Shown here: one piece after another, positions 27,143 to 36,533 of the stretch
Layout: the number at the start of each line of letters is the position of its first letter
Numbering within the stretch: the first letter of the stretch is position 1
From: TMP-24 sp046348855
GTDB taxonomy: Bacteria; Pseudomonadota; Alphaproteobacteria; Rhodobacterales; Rhodobacteraceae
Direction of reading: 5' to 3'
Assembly (NCBI GenBank): GCA_046348855.1
Contig: JAXMDK010000009.1
Location: forward strand, 77,196-141,195
Length of the DNA: 64,000 bases
Translations under genes and position numbers: made by a program
The notes under the pieces: model-generated
Told to the model about the DNA's origin: nothing
The model's database searches: none
Seen by the model: only the letters and a program-made list of their open reading frames with translations

Positions 27143-28448
27143 TCGTTGCTGCCTTGATAAAGCTCATGGGATTGACCGGCTCGTCACCGACGCGCACTTC
27201 GTAGTGCAGATGCGTGCCGGTCGAGTGTCCAGAATTCCCCATATCACCGATCCGGTCCCCACGCGACACCTTTTCGCCCACGCTGACCCGCACCGCCGAC
27301 AAATGGCCGAAGCGCGTCTTCAGGCCGTAGGGATGGGTGATTTCGATCATGTTGCCATAGCCGTTTTCCCAGCCCGCATGGGTCACGACGCCGTCCGCCG
27401 TGGCATAGACCGGCGAGCCGTAGGTGCCGGCCAGGTCAACCCCGGCATGCAGCCGTCCCCAGCGCGAGCCGAAGCCGCTGGTGAAGCGGAACGAGGTCTT
27501 GAGCGGCATAGACAGCGGCGTCTTGTCGATGGCGATGCGGTAGAGGTTCAGGTTGTCGAGCCCCTCCATGATCTTGGTGGCGCGCGCTGCGTCGGCCTGC
27601 GCCTCGGGCGTGTCGCCGCCGGGCAAAGCGGCGGGAACCAGCGGTTCCCACGGGCCGCCCTGGCCGGAATAGCCGCGCCGCACCTGGGCCAGCAGCGTCT
27701 TGGGGTCGATGCCGACCGAGGTGAAGACCTGGTCGAGCGGCTCGACCGAGATCGTCACCGCGTCTTCAAGCTGGCTGAAGATCTGGTCGTGACGCTGCTC
27801 CAGCAGTTTCATCTGGAAGGCGGTGTCGTCGGCCTCGGCGCGGGCCTTGTCGACCTCGCCCTGCATCCCGTCGCGTTCCTTGGCAGTCTTGCCCAGTTCG
27901 TCGGTCATCAGGGCCAGCGTCTGGGTCATGTCGCTGACATTCGGGCCCGCCGGACGCGCGGCGCCGCCCGAAAGCTGTGCCAGTTGCAGGCGGCTGGCGT
28001 CGCGTTCCTTCATCGCGGTGTGCAGCGTTTCCTGAATCAGGCCGATGCCGGTTTCCAGTTCACGCCGCCGCTGTTCCGAAGCCAGCAGCGCCGACTGCAT
28101 CTGCGACACCTGTTGCAGCGCCACCGAAAAGCGGGTCTGGGCGGCGGCAGCCTCGGCGGCGCGCAGGTCGCGTTCCTTCGACAGGCTGTCGAGCCGGCCC
28201 TCGAAGGCGATCATCGACTGGCGCGCCTGTTCGCGCGCGTCGCCCGAGCCGATGGCGTCGATCATCAGGATGCCGGTGGCGATCAGCGACCAGGAGACGA
28301 ACAGAGCGGTCCCGCCAAGGACCAGCGCCTGGGTCCAGGGCCGGAGCCGCACGAACCGGGTGCCGCTGTCGGATTTCAGGAACAGCCGCTGCTCGGGCAG
28401 GCGCCTTTCAAGCGCCACGCCCAAGCGGTGGAACAATCGATGTGGCAA
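27132..28448 (-). CDS. M23 (LytM) peptidoglycan endopeptidase with coiled coil, TTG start
   Basis: A 438-residue membrane-anchored metallopeptidase. A basic cytoplasmic tail (LERRLPEQRLFLKS) is followed by a transmembrane helix (about 41-63), a long coiled coil (about 75-230, regular Leu/Ala/Glu/Arg heptads) and a C-terminal LytM domain with zinc ligands in HAGVDLAG (about residue 333) and GTHLHYEV (about 413). It cleaves peptidoglycan cross-links in the periplasm. The TTG at 28448 is the most likely start; no ATG occurs before the membrane helix. It overlaps the bactofilin gene, so the two are coupled. Confidence 0.9.
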   Translation of the reverse strand: MPHRLFHRLGVALERRLPEQRLFLKSDSGTRFVRLRPWTQALVLGGTALFVSWSLIATGILMIDAIGSGDAREQARQSMIAFEGRLDSLSKERDLRAAEAAAAQTRFSVALQQVSQMQSALLASEQRRRELETGIGLIQETLHTAMKERDASRLQLAQLSGGAARPAGPNVSDMTQTLALMTDELGKTAKERDGMQGEVDKARAEADDTAFQMKLLEQRHDQIFSQLEDAVTISVEPLDQVFTSVGIDPKTLLAQVRRGYSGQGGPWEPLVPAALPGGDTPEAQADAARATKIMEGLDNLNLYRIAIDKTPLSMPLKTSFRFTSGFGSRWGRLHAGVDLAGTYGSPVYATADGVVTHAGWENGYGNMIEITHPYGLKTRFGHLSAVRVSVGEKVSRGDRIGDMGNSGHSTGTHLHYEVRVGDEPVNPMSFIKAATNVF

Positions 28449-28617
28449 GGAAAGGCCCCCGTCTGTCTGGCAGCTTCAACAGGCGCCGCCCCGTTCCCCA
28501 ACGAGGTGACGCGAAGGGGTTAGCAACGACCGCCCCCTGTCGCAAACGCTTTCGCGCCGTCGCCGGGCAGCGGCGGGGCTTCGGGCCAAAGATCGGCGGC
28601 ATCTTGCCTAAAACGGC

Positions 28618-29457
28618 TCAGGAATCGGCGGAAACCGCCGTATCCTCGGCCAAGGGCCAGTAGAAATCGGGCGGCAGCCCGGCCTCGGCGCGCTTTTCCT
28701 CGTTGAACGGCGGCTTCAGCGACCCGTGGAAATAACGCCGGACCAGATCGTGAAAGCGGTCCTTCGGATCGGCATTGTCGCGCCCGCAGAGGAAGTTGAA
28801 CCATTTGGAGCCGTAGGCGACATGGCCGACCTCCTCGGCGTAGATCAGTTCCAGCGCGGCGACGGCGCGGCTGTCGCCGACCTTGCGGAAAAGCTCGATC
28901 ATGCCGGGCGTCACGTCCAGCCCGCGCGCCTCGAGAACCATCGGCACCACCGCCAGCCGGCCGGGCAGGTCGGCCGCCGTATCCTCGGCCGCGCGCCACA
29001 TGCCGGCATGGGCGGGCAGGGCGCCGTAGTGGCTGCCAAGCGCCTCAAGACAATCGCACATCAGGTTGAAATGCTTCGATTCTTCGTCGGCCGCCTTCAC
29101 CCAGTCGTCGTAAAAGCCCAAAGGCATCGGCACATCGGCGAAGCGGGCGATGATGTCCCAATGCAGGTCGACCGCGTTCAGTTCGATATGGGCCACCGCA
29201 TGCAGAAGCGCGAGCCGCCCCGGCCCGGTCGAAGGTCGCCGCCGCGGCACGTCGCGCGGCGGCAGCAGTTCGGGCCGCGCCGGGCGGGCGGGCATGTCGG
29301 GCGGCGTCGCCCGGCCGATCTCCAGCGGCTGGCCCGCCGCCCGCGCCGCGAACCAGTCGGCCGCATGGGCGCGCGACAGGGCCGTCTTGGCGCGGCCATC
29401 GGCGGTGGTCAGCACCTGGACCGCGCGTTCGGCCAGCGACGGGCCGGCCACACTCAT
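28618..29457 (-). CDS. DUF455 ferritin-like protein
   Basis: A 279-residue DUF455 family protein with a ferritin-like helical bundle. Probable metal ligands are in AHIELNAVDL, DEESKHFNLM and YAEEVGHVAYG. The family is widespread in proteobacteria; related diiron proteins act in tRNA hydroxylation, but the role of this group is not settled. Its ATG overlaps the stop of the BCP peroxiredoxin gene (ATGA), so the two are coupled, hinting at a redox- or oxygen-linked function. Confidence 0.85.
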   Translation of the reverse strand: MSVAGPSLAERAVQVLTTADGRAKTALSRAHAADWFAARAAGQPLEIGRATPPDMPARPARPELLPPRDVPRRRPSTGPGRLALLHAVAHIELNAVDLHWDIIARFADVPMPLGFYDDWVKAADEESKHFNLMCDCLEALGSHYGALPAHAGMWRAAEDTAADLPGRLAVVPMVLEARGLDVTPGMIELFRKVGDSRAVAALELIYAEEVGHVAYGSKWFNFLCGRDNADPKDRFHDLVRRYFHGSLKPPFNEEKRAEAGLPPDFYWPLAEDTAVSADS

Positions 29458-29921
29458 GCCGGAAGCGACTGTGCCGCGGCCAGGACCTCGGCGGCGTGAC
29501 CCTCAACCTTCACCTTGGGCCAGACGCGCGCAATCTTGCCGGCGCCGTCGATCAGGAAGGTGGCGCGCTCGATCCCCATGTAGGTGCGGCCATACATGCT
29601 TTTCTCGCCCCAGACGCCGTAGCGTTCGGATGTATCGGACCCCTCGTCAGAAGCGAGGATGATGCCCAGCCCATGCTTGCGGCAGAATTTGTCGTGGGCT
29701 TTTACACTGTCCTTCGACAGGCCGATCACCACGGTGCCGGCGGCGGCGAATTCGGCGGCCATCCGGGTGAAGTCGATCGCCTCGATCGTGCAGCCGGGCG
29801 TGTCGTCCTTGGGGTAGAAATACAGCACCACCTTCTGCGGCCTCAGCCCCGACAGGCTGATGGTTCCGCCGCCGTCGCGGGGGAGCGTAAAGTCGGGTGC
29901 GGCCGAACCTTCGGAAATCAT
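29454..29921 (-). CDS. bcp: BCP/PrxQ-type peroxiredoxin without the usual resolving cysteine
   Basis: A 155-residue AhpC/TSA-fold thiol peroxidase. The peroxidatic cysteine is in PKDDTPGCTIE; the Cys expected five residues later in 2-Cys BCP proteins is Ile here (CTIEAI), so it may be a 1-Cys enzyme or use the later Cys in KFCRKH. Other fold marks are VVIGLSKDS and YGVWGEKSMYGRTYMGI. The ATG at 29921 is preferred to a TTG three codons upstream. It reduces peroxides in the cytoplasm and is coupled to the DUF455 gene downstream. Confidence 0.92.
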   Translation of the reverse strand: MISEGSAAPDFTLPRDGGGTISLSGLRPQKVVLYFYPKDDTPGCTIEAIDFTRMAAEFAAAGTVVIGLSKDSVKAHDKFCRKHGLGIILASDEGSDTSERYGVWGEKSMYGRTYMGIERATFLIDGAGKIARVWPKVKVEGHAAEVLAAAQSLPA

Positions 29922-30036
29922 CTTGGGCAATCCTTCGCTTGGGGTCAGACTTGCCGTTTTAATCCGCTTTCCGCGAAGATAAAGGGATCACAACGGCCCG
30001 CGGCGCCAATCCGGCGCGCCAGGGCGACGGGAACCG

Positions 30037-33000
30037 ATGTCGGCGGCAGGAAACAGCAAGAACGCGGGAAATCCGCCCACCGGCGGCCGGGCCGGCCATG
30101 TCGGCGCCTGGGCCTCGCTCGGGCTGGCGATTCTGGCGGTGGTGGTGGCGCTGGTCGGGCTGGGCCTGTCGGGGCGCAGCGTTCCCCTGCCGGGCTTCGC
30201 GGTGTCGATGATCGAAAGCCGCGCCAACCGGGCGCTGGACGGGCGGGCGCGGCTGCTGATCGGCGGCGGCGATCTGGTGGTCAGCCCCGGCTTCGTGCCG
30301 CAGATCCGGCTGGCCGACGTGATCCTGACCGCGCCGGGAGGCCGCCAGCTGGCGCGGGTGTCGGACCTGCGGACCGCGCTCGACGGCCAGGCGCTGATGC
30401 ACGGCCAGATCCTGCCCGCCCGCCTGACCGTCCGCGGCGCCCATATCGCCGTGCGCCGCGCCACCGATGGCAGCCTGGATGTCGCCCCGGCGGCCAAGGG
30501 ATTTTCCGGCACCACCCAAAGCCCGGCGCAGATCCTCGATGCCGTCGACCGCACCTTCAGCCTGCCGGCGTTGAGCAGCCTGCACGAAATATCGGTCGAG
30601 GGCCTGTCGGTCCTGCTCGACGACCGGCGGTCGCACCAGGTCTGGACGCTGGCCGATGGCCAGATGCAGCTGGTGCAGACCGCGCAGTCGCTGACCGCCG
30701 ACGTGGGCTTTGCTTTGGGCGGACAGACGGCGGCGAACCTCAGGGCGGCCGACGCCCCGGTGGGCGCCGCCGCCAGCGACGGCATGGCGCACGCGACGCT
30801 GCATCTGGTGACCGACAAGGCCAGTTCGGCGGCCGAGGCGACGCTGGAGGTTGCCGGGATGCCGGCCCGCGACCTGGCGTTGCAAGTGCCGGCAATCGCC
30901 TGGCTGGCGGTCGTCGATGCGCCGATTTCGGGCCGGTTCGACAGCAGCCTTGCCGCCGATGGCGCGTTGGGGCCGATGTCCGCACGGATCGCGCTGGGGC
31001 AGGGGGCGGTGCGCCCGACCCGCGACATCCGCCCGGTGCCGTTCGACGGGGCGGAACTGGAGCTGACCTATGACCCAGCCCGGTCCGAGCTGGCGCTGAA
31101 GCGCCTGGCGGTGCGCAGCGCGGCGCTGAACGGGACGGTCGCCGGCAAGGCCTGGCTGCGCGACACCGCCAGCGGCCTGCCGCGCCAACTGGTCGGGCAG
31201 GTGGCGCTGGACGATCTGGGGGCCGGGGCCGGCGGGCTGTTCGCCAGCGCGGTATCGGTCGGGCGCGGCACACTCGACTTCCAGCTGGACCTCGATCCGT
31301 TCCGGCTGGACATCGGCCAGTTCGCGCTTCTCGACCAGGGCAACCGCATCCGCGGCAAGGCGCTGATCTCGGCCGGCGAACAGGGCTGGTCGGTGGCGCT
31401 CGACGCCGGCGCCGACCGGATCGGCACCGACCGGGTGCTGGCGCTGTGGCCGGTCGGTGCAGTGCCGCATACCCGCGACTGGCTGGCGCAGAACGTGACG
31501 GCGGGCACCTTGTCCGACGTGCGCGCAGCCTTGCGCATCACCCCCGGCGAAAAGCCGCGCTTCGGGCTTGACTTCCGCTTTGCCGATGCCGAGGTCCGGT
31601 TCCTTCGGTCGATGCCGCCCGTCACCGGCGGGGCGGGGTATGGGTCCATCGCCGGCAACCGCTTCACGCTGGTTGCCGAAAAGGGCACCGTCACCGCGCC
31701 CGAGGGCGGAGATCTGGCGGTCGGCGGCACCGTCGTCCGGGTGCCTGACATAACCAAATTTCCCGCCCGGCTGGAGGTCGACCTGCGGACCGATGGCCCG
31801 GTGCCCGCCAGCCTGTCGATTCTCGACCAGCCGCCCCTGCGGCTTCTGTCCAAGGCCGGCCAGCCTACCGATCTGGCCGAAGGCCGGGCCGAGGTCGTCA
31901 CCCACCTGGCGCTGCCACTGGTCAAGGGGCTTCTGCCCAAGGATGTCGATTATCAGGCGACTGCCATGCTGAGCCAGGTCAGTTCGACGAAGCTGGTCCA
32001 CAACCGCACCCTTGCCGCCGACCGGCTGGCGCTGGAGGCGACCCCGGCGGGGATGACCATCACCGGCGACGCCACGCTGGACGGAGTGCCGGTCAACGGC
32101 ACCTGGTCGCAGAAGTTCGGCCCCGAGAATGCCGGGCACAGCCGGGTCGAGGGGACTGTCCAGATGTCGCCGCAGGCGCTGACCACCTTCGGCATCGCGC
32201 TGCCGCAAGGCGCGGTCGCCGGCCAGGGCCGGGGCCGGATGGCGATCGACCTGGTGCGCGGCCAGCCGCCGGCCTTCCGGCTGGAAAGCGACCTGACCGG
32301 GCTGACCCTGTCGATCCCCGAGGTCGGCTGGAAGAAGGATGCGGCAAAACCGGGCAGCCTGCTGGTTCAGGGCACGCTCGGCGCTCCGGCAACGGTCGAC
32401 CGGCTGGAACTGGCGGGCGAGGGGCTGAGTGCCAAGGGCAAGGTGGTGCTGAAAGCCGACAACAGCCTTGACCATGCCGATTTCGCCGGCGCCACGCTGA
32501 AGGACTGGTTCAAGGGCGACCTGACCCTGACCGGCCGGGGCAAGGGCAAGCCGGTCGCTCTGACCATCACCGGCGGCACCGCCGATATTCGCCGCGCCAG
32601 CTTCGGCCCCTCGAACCCCGCCAACGCCTCCGACGCGCCGATCCGCATCGCGCTGGACAAGCTGACAATCACCGACACGCTGTCCCTGTCGAAGTTCCGC
32701 GGCAACTTCACCTCGACCGGCGGCTTCCAGGGCGAATTCGCCGGGCTCCTGAACGGCGACGCCGCCATCACCGGCGCGCTCGCGCCGGCGGCCAATGGCC
32801 ATTCCGCCTTTCGCATCCGGTCCGAGGATGCCGGCCAGGTTCTGGCCGCAGCGGGCCTTTACGCCAGCGGCCGGGGCGGCGGGCTGGACCTGCTTCTGGT
32901 GCCGCGCAAGGCCGCCGGCACCTACGACGGCACCCTGTCGATCCGCAACATCCGCGTCGTCCATGCCCCGGTGCTGGCCGGGCTTCTGGATGCCGTGTCG

Positions 33001-33399
33001 GTCGTCGGCCTGATCCAGCAGCTTCAGGGCGAGGGGATCGTCTTTTCCGATGTCAGCGGTCAGTTCCTTTTGACCCCCGACGCGGTCGAAATCCAGCAGG
33101 GATCGGCAGTCGGCGCCTCGCTCGGCGTGTGGGCGGCCGGCGTCTACCGCACCGCCGACAAGACGCTGGACCTGCAGGGCGTGATTTCCCCGGTCTATCT
33201 GGTCAACGGCATCGGCCAGATCTTCTCGCACCAGCGCGACGGGCTGTTCGGCTTCAACTACACGCTGAAGGGGCCGAAGGACGGGCCGCGCGTTGCCGTA
33301 AACCCGCTGTCGATCCTGACCCCCGGCATGTTCCGCGACCTGTTCCGCAAGGCGCCGCCGACCATCGCCGGCACCCCGTCCGAGGCGCCCGCCCCATGA
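30037..33399 (+). CDS. Large AsmA-like/YhdP-type envelope protein
   Basis: A 1120-residue protein with one N-terminal transmembrane helix (about residues 23-47) followed by a very long region of beta-rich repeats, including SVPLPGFAVSMIESRANRAL after the helix and a C-terminal AsmA-like segment (RNIRVVHAPVLAGLLDAVSVVG, with FSDVSGQF beyond). AsmA-clan proteins (AsmA, YhdP, TamB) form groove-like structures that span the periplasm and are linked to phospholipid transport to the outer membrane. Its stop overlaps the queA ATG (ATGA). Confidence 0.85.
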   Translation: MSAAGNSKNAGNPPTGGRAGHVGAWASLGLAILAVVVALVGLGLSGRSVPLPGFAVSMIESRANRALDGRARLLIGGGDLVVSPGFVPQIRLADVILTAPGGRQLARVSDLRTALDGQALMHGQILPARLTVRGAHIAVRRATDGSLDVAPAAKGFSGTTQSPAQILDAVDRTFSLPALSSLHEISVEGLSVLLDDRRSHQVWTLADGQMQLVQTAQSLTADVGFALGGQTAANLRAADAPVGAAASDGMAHATLHLVTDKASSAAEATLEVAGMPARDLALQVPAIAWLAVVDAPISGRFDSSLAADGALGPMSARIALGQGAVRPTRDIRPVPFDGAELELTYDPARSELALKRLAVRSAALNGTVAGKAWLRDTASGLPRQLVGQVALDDLGAGAGGLFASAVSVGRGTLDFQLDLDPFRLDIGQFALLDQGNRIRGKALISAGEQGWSVALDAGADRIGTDRVLALWPVGAVPHTRDWLAQNVTAGTLSDVRAALRITPGEKPRFGLDFRFADAEVRFLRSMPPVTGGAGYGSIAGNRFTLVAEKGTVTAPEGGDLAVGGTVVRVPDITKFPARLEVDLRTDGPVPASLSILDQPPLRLLSKAGQPTDLAEGRAEVVTHLALPLVKGLLPKDVDYQATAMLSQVSSTKLVHNRTLAADRLALEATPAGMTITGDATLDGVPVNGTWSQKFGPENAGHSRVEGTVQMSPQALTTFGIALPQGAVAGQGRGRMAIDLVRGQPPAFRLESDLTGLTLSIPEVGWKKDAAKPGSLLVQGTLGAPATVDRLELAGEGLSAKGKVVLKADNSLDHADFAGATLKDWFKGDLTLTGRGKGKPVALTITGGTADIRRASFGPSNPANASDAPIRIALDKLTITDTLSLSKFRGNFTSTGGFQGEFAGLLNGDAAITGALAPAANGHSAFRIRSEDAGQVLAAAGLYASGRGGGLDLLLVPRKAAGTYDGTLSIRNIRVVHAPVLAGLLDAVSVVGLIQQLQGEGIVFSDVSGQFLLTPDAVEIQQGSAVGASLGVWAAGVYRTADKTLDLQGVISPVYLVNGIGQIFSHQRDGLFGFNYTLKGPKDGPRVAVNPLSILTPGMFRDLFRKAPPTIAGTPSEAPAP

Positions 33400-34442
33400 A
33401 ACTGTCCGACTTCGATTTCGACCTGCCCGAGGCGCTGATCGCCACGCGGCCCGCCCGCCCGCGCAGCGCGGCGCGGCTTCTGCTGGCCGAGCGCGATGCC
33501 ATCAGCGACCGAACGGTGCGCGACCTGACCGCCATCCTGCGCCCCGGCGACCGGCTGGTGCTGAACGACACCCGCGTCATTCCCGCCCGCCTGTCGGGCA
33601 CTCGCCGCCGCGCGACCGGGCAGGGCGAGGCGGTGGCCCATGTCGAGGTCACGCTGCTGGAACCCCTGCCGGACGGGCGTTGGGCGGCGCTGGCCAAGCC
33701 GCTGCGCAAGCTGAAGGAAGGCGAGGACATTGGCTTTTCGCCGCGCCTCACGGCGCGGGTCGAACGGATCGCCGAGGGGCAGATGGAGCTGGCCTTCAAT
33801 CTCGCCGGACTCGACTTCGACGCCGCGCTGGCCGAGGCCGGCGACATGCCGCTGCCGCCCTACATCGCCGCGCTGCGCGCCCCCGACGCGCAGGACCGCG
33901 AGGATTACCAGACGGTCTGGGCAAGGAACGCCGGGGCAGTGGCCGCGCCGACCGCCTCGCTGCATTTCGACGCCGAGCTGTTGGCGGCGCTGGCGGCGCG
34001 CGGCGTGGCCTTCACCCATGTAACGCTGCATGTCGGCGCCGGGACCTTCCTGCCGGTCAAGGTCGAGGACGTGACCACCCACCGGATGCATGCCGAATGG
34101 GGCGAGGTCACGGCCGAGGCAGCGGCCGAGATCAACGCCACCCGGGCGACCGGCGGTCGGGTGATCCCGGTCGGCACTACCGCGCTGCGCCTGATCGAAA
34201 GTGCGGCACGTTCGGGCAGGGTCGAACCCTGGCGCGGGACGACCGACATCTTCATCTACCCGGGCTTCCGCTTCCAGGTCACCGACGCGCTGATGACCAA
34301 CTTCCACCTGCCGAAATCGACGCTGCTGATGTTGGTGTCGGCCTTGATGGGCGCTGACCGCATCCGCCGCATCTACGCCCACGCCATCGCCGAGCGATAC
34401 CGGTTCTTTTCCTACGGCGATGCGTCCTTGCTGATTCCGTGA
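33396..34442 (+). CDS. queA: S-adenosylmethionine:tRNA ribosyltransferase-isomerase QueA
   Basis: A 348-residue QueA that transfers and isomerises the ribosyl moiety of SAM onto 7-aminomethyl-7-deazaguanine in tRNA, forming epoxyqueuosine. Family landmarks are FDFDLPEALIATRPARPRS at the start, LNDTRVIPARL, PLPPYI, ASLHFD, FTHVTLHVGAGTFLPVK and TNFHLPKSTLLMLVSA near the end. The ATG at 33396 overlaps the stop of the AsmA-like gene by 4 bp; longer in-frame readings belong to the upstream gene. No other queuosine gene is in the window. Confidence 0.96.
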   Translation: MKLSDFDFDLPEALIATRPARPRSAARLLLAERDAISDRTVRDLTAILRPGDRLVLNDTRVIPARLSGTRRRATGQGEAVAHVEVTLLEPLPDGRWAALAKPLRKLKEGEDIGFSPRLTARVERIAEGQMELAFNLAGLDFDAALAEAGDMPLPPYIAALRAPDAQDREDYQTVWARNAGAVAAPTASLHFDAELLAALAARGVAFTHVTLHVGAGTFLPVKVEDVTTHRMHAEWGEVTAEAAAEINATRATGGRVIPVGTTALRLIESAARSGRVEPWRGTTDIFIYPGFRFQVTDALMTNFHLPKSTLLMLVSALMGADRIRRIYAHAIAERYRFFSYGDASLLIP

Positions 34443-34524
34443 CGGTTTCCGTTTATTGATTGTCGGGGCAGGCGCGGCGGAGGAGACGGCATCGGGCTAG
34501 ACCGCAGGGAAAAAGGATCGGGCA

Positions 34525-35766
34525 ATGCTGACTGTTCTGCGCAATTCCTGGGCGCTTCTGCTGGGAGTGATGCTTCTGATGCTGGGCAACGGCATCCAGG
34601 GCACGCTTCTGGGCATTCGCGGCAAGATCGAGGGGTTCAGCCCGCTCGAGATGTCGTGGGTGATGTCGGCCTATTATGCGGGCTTCCTCGGCGGTTCGCG
34701 CCTGACGCCGGAAATGATCCGCCGGGTCGGCCATGTGCGGGTGTTCGCGGCGCTCGGCTCGATGGTTTCGGCGGCACTGATCCTTTATCCGGTGACGCTG
34801 GACTGGATCGCCTGGTCGGCCATCCGTGTGATCGTCGGCTTCTGCTTTTCGGGCATCTACATCACCGCCGAAAGCTGGCTGAATTCCTCCTCGACCAACG
34901 AAACGCGCGGGCAGGCGCTGTCGGCCTACATGATCATGCAGATGATCGGGGTCATCGCCTCGCAGGCGCTGCTGAACCTGCGCGATCCGGGCGGGTTTGA
35001 CCTCTTCGTCATCTCGTCGATCCTGGTCTCGGTCGCCTTCACCCCGATCCTCCTGTCGGCCGGTGCCGCGCCTTCGTTCGAACGGACCCAGGCGCTGTCG
35101 ATCCCCAAACTGTTCCGCACCTCGCCTCTGGGCTGTGTCGGCATGTTCCTGATGGGCGGGGTCTTTGCCGCGCAGTTCGGCATGGCCTCGGTCTGGGGGT
35201 CCGAGGTCGGGCTGTCGGTCAGGAACCTGTCGATCTTCGTCGGCTCGATCTATGTCGGCGGTCTGGTGCTGCAATATCCGATCGGCTGGGCGTCCGACCG
35301 GTTCGACCGCCGCCACCTGATCATGGGTCTGGCCGCATTCGGCGCGCTGGTGACGTTTTCGGGGATGATCCTGCCCTGGAGCCTGACGGTGCTGGTCGCC
35401 ATCGGCTTCTTCTCGGGCGGCGTGTCTAACCCGATCTATTCGCTGCTGGTGGCCTATGTGAACGACTATCTCGACCGGTCCGAGATGGCCGGCGCCTCGG
35501 CTGGGCTTCTGTTCATCAACGGGCTGGGCGCCATCGGCGGGCCGCTGCTGACCGGCTGGTTCATGGGCCAGTTCGGGGCGGCGGGCTATTTCCTGTTCAT
35601 GGCGCTCCTGTTCGGGGCCATCGCCGCCTATGCCCTGTGGCGGATGACCCGCCGGCAGGCGCGCCTGTTCGTGCGCAGCCGGTTCCGTGCCCTGTCGCCC
35701 ACCGCCTCGGCGGTCGCCGTCGAAGCCGCGATCGAGGATCAGGCCGACCATCCGCCGGCCGAGTGA
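34525..35766 (+). CDS. MFS transporter
   Basis: A 413-residue major facilitator with 12 predicted transmembrane helices. It has the loop 2-3 features (GGSRLTPEMIRRVGHVRVF), GFCFSGIYITAESWLNSS and a mid-loop WASDRFDRRHL signature. It resembles YcaD-like MFS proteins, whose substrates are unknown. It is preceded by an 82-bp gap after queA and stands alone. Confidence 0.88.
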   Translation: MLTVLRNSWALLLGVMLLMLGNGIQGTLLGIRGKIEGFSPLEMSWVMSAYYAGFLGGSRLTPEMIRRVGHVRVFAALGSMVSAALILYPVTLDWIAWSAIRVIVGFCFSGIYITAESWLNSSSTNETRGQALSAYMIMQMIGVIASQALLNLRDPGGFDLFVISSILVSVAFTPILLSAGAAPSFERTQALSIPKLFRTSPLGCVGMFLMGGVFAAQFGMASVWGSEVGLSVRNLSIFVGSIYVGGLVLQYPIGWASDRFDRRHLIMGLAAFGALVTFSGMILPWSLTVLVAIGFFSGGVSNPIYSLLVAYVNDYLDRSEMAGASAGLLFINGLGAIGGPLLTGWFMGQFGAAGYFLFMALLFGAIAAYALWRMTRRQARLFVRSRFRALSPTASAVAVEAAIEDQADHPPAE

Positions 35767-35854
35767 AGGCGGCCCCGTGAAGGCTGGCCAAAACCGCGCG
35801 AACCTGCAAAGCTTGGACCGACGGATCGGAACGTCAGACCGGACGAGGTGACAT

Positions 35855-36424
35855 ATGCACCGCACGAGCGAGGTTCTGGACTATTGGCTTCAAACGGTCG
35901 GGCCGGAGGGCTGGTTTGCCGTCGCGCCCGAGGTCGACAGCCACATATCCAGCCGCTTCCAAGGGGCGTGGCAGGAGGTGGCGGCGGGCGAGTTGACCCA
36001 CTGGTGCGACGATGCCCGCGGCTGCCTTGCCTATCTGATCGTCGCCGACCAGTTTTCGCGCAACATGTTTCGCGGCGACGCGCGGTCCTTCGCCACGGAC
36101 GCCGCCGCCCGCGATGCTGCCCGCACCGCCATTGCCCGGGGCTTCGACCTGGCGGTTGCCGAACCCGAACGCGCCTTCTTCTACCTGCCGTTCGAACATG
36201 CCGAGAACCTGGCCGACCAGGATTGGTCGGTGGCGCTGATGACCGCGCGCCTGCCATCCGATCCGGGCCACGCGCTCCACGCCCGCGCCCACCGCGAGAT
36301 CATCCGCCGCTTTGGCCGCTTTCCCTATCGCAACGAGGCTCTTGGCCGCCCGTCGACGCCCGAGGAGCGGGCCTTCCTGGCGCGGGGCGGCTATGGCGCG
36401 CTGGTCCGCGACATGGGGGGCTAG
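35855..36424 (+). CDS. DUF924 family protein
   Basis: A 189-residue helical protein of the DUF924 family. Recognisable parts are VLDYWLQTVGPEGWFA at the start, CLAYLIVADQFSRNMFRG, FFYLPFEHAENLADQ and ALHARAHREIIRRFGRFPYRNEALGR. The fold is TPR-like and the function unknown. It stands alone between the MFS and lpd genes. Confidence 0.88.
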   Translation: MHRTSEVLDYWLQTVGPEGWFAVAPEVDSHISSRFQGAWQEVAAGELTHWCDDARGCLAYLIVADQFSRNMFRGDARSFATDAAARDAARTAIARGFDLAVAEPERAFFYLPFEHAENLADQDWSVALMTARLPSDPGHALHARAHREIIRRFGRFPYRNEALGRPSTPEERAFLARGGYGALVRDMGG

Positions 36425-36491
36425 GTATTCCAGCCATGCCCACCGCGCAGGGCTGGTCCGTTCAAAGCGCAAGTTGATTGGCGGCGAAAAT

Positions 36492-36509
36492 TAGTTTAAT
36501 GGCAAACTA
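36492..36509. promoter_or_regulatory. AT-rich dyad just upstream of lpd (possible operator)
   Basis: TAGTTT (36492-36497) and AAACTA (36504-36509) are exact reverse complements around AATGGC. The dyad ends 12 bp before the ribosome binding site of the dihydrolipoyl dehydrogenase gene. Size and symmetry resemble MarR-type operators; the binding protein is unknown. Confidence 0.45.
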
Positions 36510-36533
36510 CTTTTTCCGAGGGAGGAAATGCCA

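Noticed and set aside
29959..33231. Long minus-strand open frame opposite the AsmA-like gene
   Set aside because: Gln/Arg/Gly-rich shadow of the AsmA-like gene with no recognisable domain.
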